Shown piece after piece: positions 4,850 through 5,126 of a stretch of 5,126 bases of DNA. Positions within the stretch are counted from its first letter, which is position 1; each line of letters opens with the position of its first letter. Both the position numbers and the translations under genes were made by a program. This stretch comes from Elusimicrobia bacterium RIFCSPHIGHO2_02_FULL_57_9 (GTDB lineage: Bacteria; Elusimicrobiota; Elusimicrobia; UBA1565; UBA9628): contig MGUO01000212.1 of assembly GCA_001800015.1 (NCBI GenBank), positions 1-5,126 on the forward strand, given 5' to 3'. Below the pieces are notes generated by a model that did not search any database, was not told where the DNA came from, and saw only the letters and a program-made list of their open reading frames with translations.

Positions 4850-5126
4850 TTGGCTGAGGATTATTATAGTCTTTTAGGAGTCGCCCGCAACGCCTCGGAT
4901 TCTGAAATCAAGGCGGCGTACCGGAAGCTGGCCATGAAATACCACCCGGACCGCAATCCGGGCAATAAGGAGTCGGAGGGCCAGTTCCGGAAAATAAACT
5001 CGGCTTATGAGGCGCTCTCCGATCCCAAGAAAAGACAGCTTTACGACCGTTTCGGCGAGACCGGCGTTTCCGGTGCGGCGGGCGCGGGCGGAGGTTTCGG
5101 GGGCGGCTCGCCCTTCGGCGCGGGCG
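4850..5126 (+). CDS. dnaJ: Chaperone DnaJ (Hsp40), 5' part, TTG start, cut by window end
   Basis: DnaJ delivers unfolded proteins to DnaK and triggers its ATP hydrolysis. The visible 92 residues hold a complete J-domain: DYYSLLGVARNAS (4-16), IKAAYRKLAMKYHPDRNPG (20-38) with the essential HPD at 32-34, then INSAYEALSDPKKRQLYDRFG (53-73). The start of the Gly/Phe-rich linker follows from about 78, rich in Gly with Phe every few residues. The zinc-finger and C-terminal substrate domains lie beyond the window, so a shorter J-protein such as CbpA cannot be strictly excluded, although the operon position favours DnaJ. The start is TTG at 4850, placed exactly at the usual first residue (MAEDYY-like) and immediately after the dnaK TAA, in the same frame. 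The only upstream help is a weak GGAAGAG at 4834-4840 within the dnaK tail, so translation is probably coupled to dnaK termination. Confidence 0.94.
   Translation, partial: MAEDYYSLLGVARNASDSEIKAAYRKLAMKYHPDRNPGNKESEGQFRKINSAYEALSDPKKRQLYDRFGETGVSGAAGAGGGFGGGSPFGAG

Overview
The window is a compact, all-plus-strand piece of a bacterial chromosome, GC-rich by eye, dominated by protein quality-control genes. In order it holds the 3' end of a long-type transaldolase gene, a clpP-family protease gene, and then the classic HrcA heat-shock operon hrcA-grpE-dnaK-dnaJ, with dnaJ cut off by the window end. Intergenic space is minimal: 22 bp between tal and clpP, 91 bp between clpP and hrcA, an 11-bp overlap between hrcA and grpE, 24 bp between grpE and dnaK, and 0 bp between dnaK and dnaJ. 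There is no gene-free stretch over 300 bp. I saw no RNA gene, mobile element, CRISPR array or convincing intrinsic terminator.

The regulatory centre is the 91-bp clpP-hrcA gap. It carries a perfect sigma70-type promoter (TTGACA, 17-bp spacer, TATAAT). This is followed at the expected transcription start by a 9-9-9 inverted repeat with the geometry of CIRCE, the HrcA operator. Its arms differ from the consensus by a symmetric, compensated base change. The HrcA encoded next door also departs from the family consensus in its presumed DNA-recognition helix, so operator and repressor may have drifted together. The expected circuit is autoregulation: HrcA represses its own operon, and heat or unfolded protein relieves repression to raise GrpE, DnaK and DnaJ. 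DnaK (ATP-driven Hsp70), DnaJ (J-domain co-chaperone) and GrpE (nucleotide exchange factor) form one folding machine. ClpP next door is the proteolytic arm of the same stress response.

The most unusual points are four. ClpP has Asn where the catalytic Asp should be. DnaK resembles, in several diagnostic places, the subtype I associate with archaea such as Thermoplasma, and lacks the proteobacterial N-domain insertion, although it sits in a bacterial hrcA-type operon. dnaJ starts with TTG directly after the dnaK stop codon and in the same frame. clpP has a -10-like TATAAT so close to its start that its mRNA may be nearly leaderless.

Taxonomy: HrcA/CIRCE and GrpE say Bacteria. The DnaK features do not fit Proteobacteria. 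A deep-branching or candidate phylum such as Elusimicrobiota would be compatible, but this is a guess from memory of protein style and not a result. No wholly new system is evident; the novelty lies in sequence deviations within well-known machinery.
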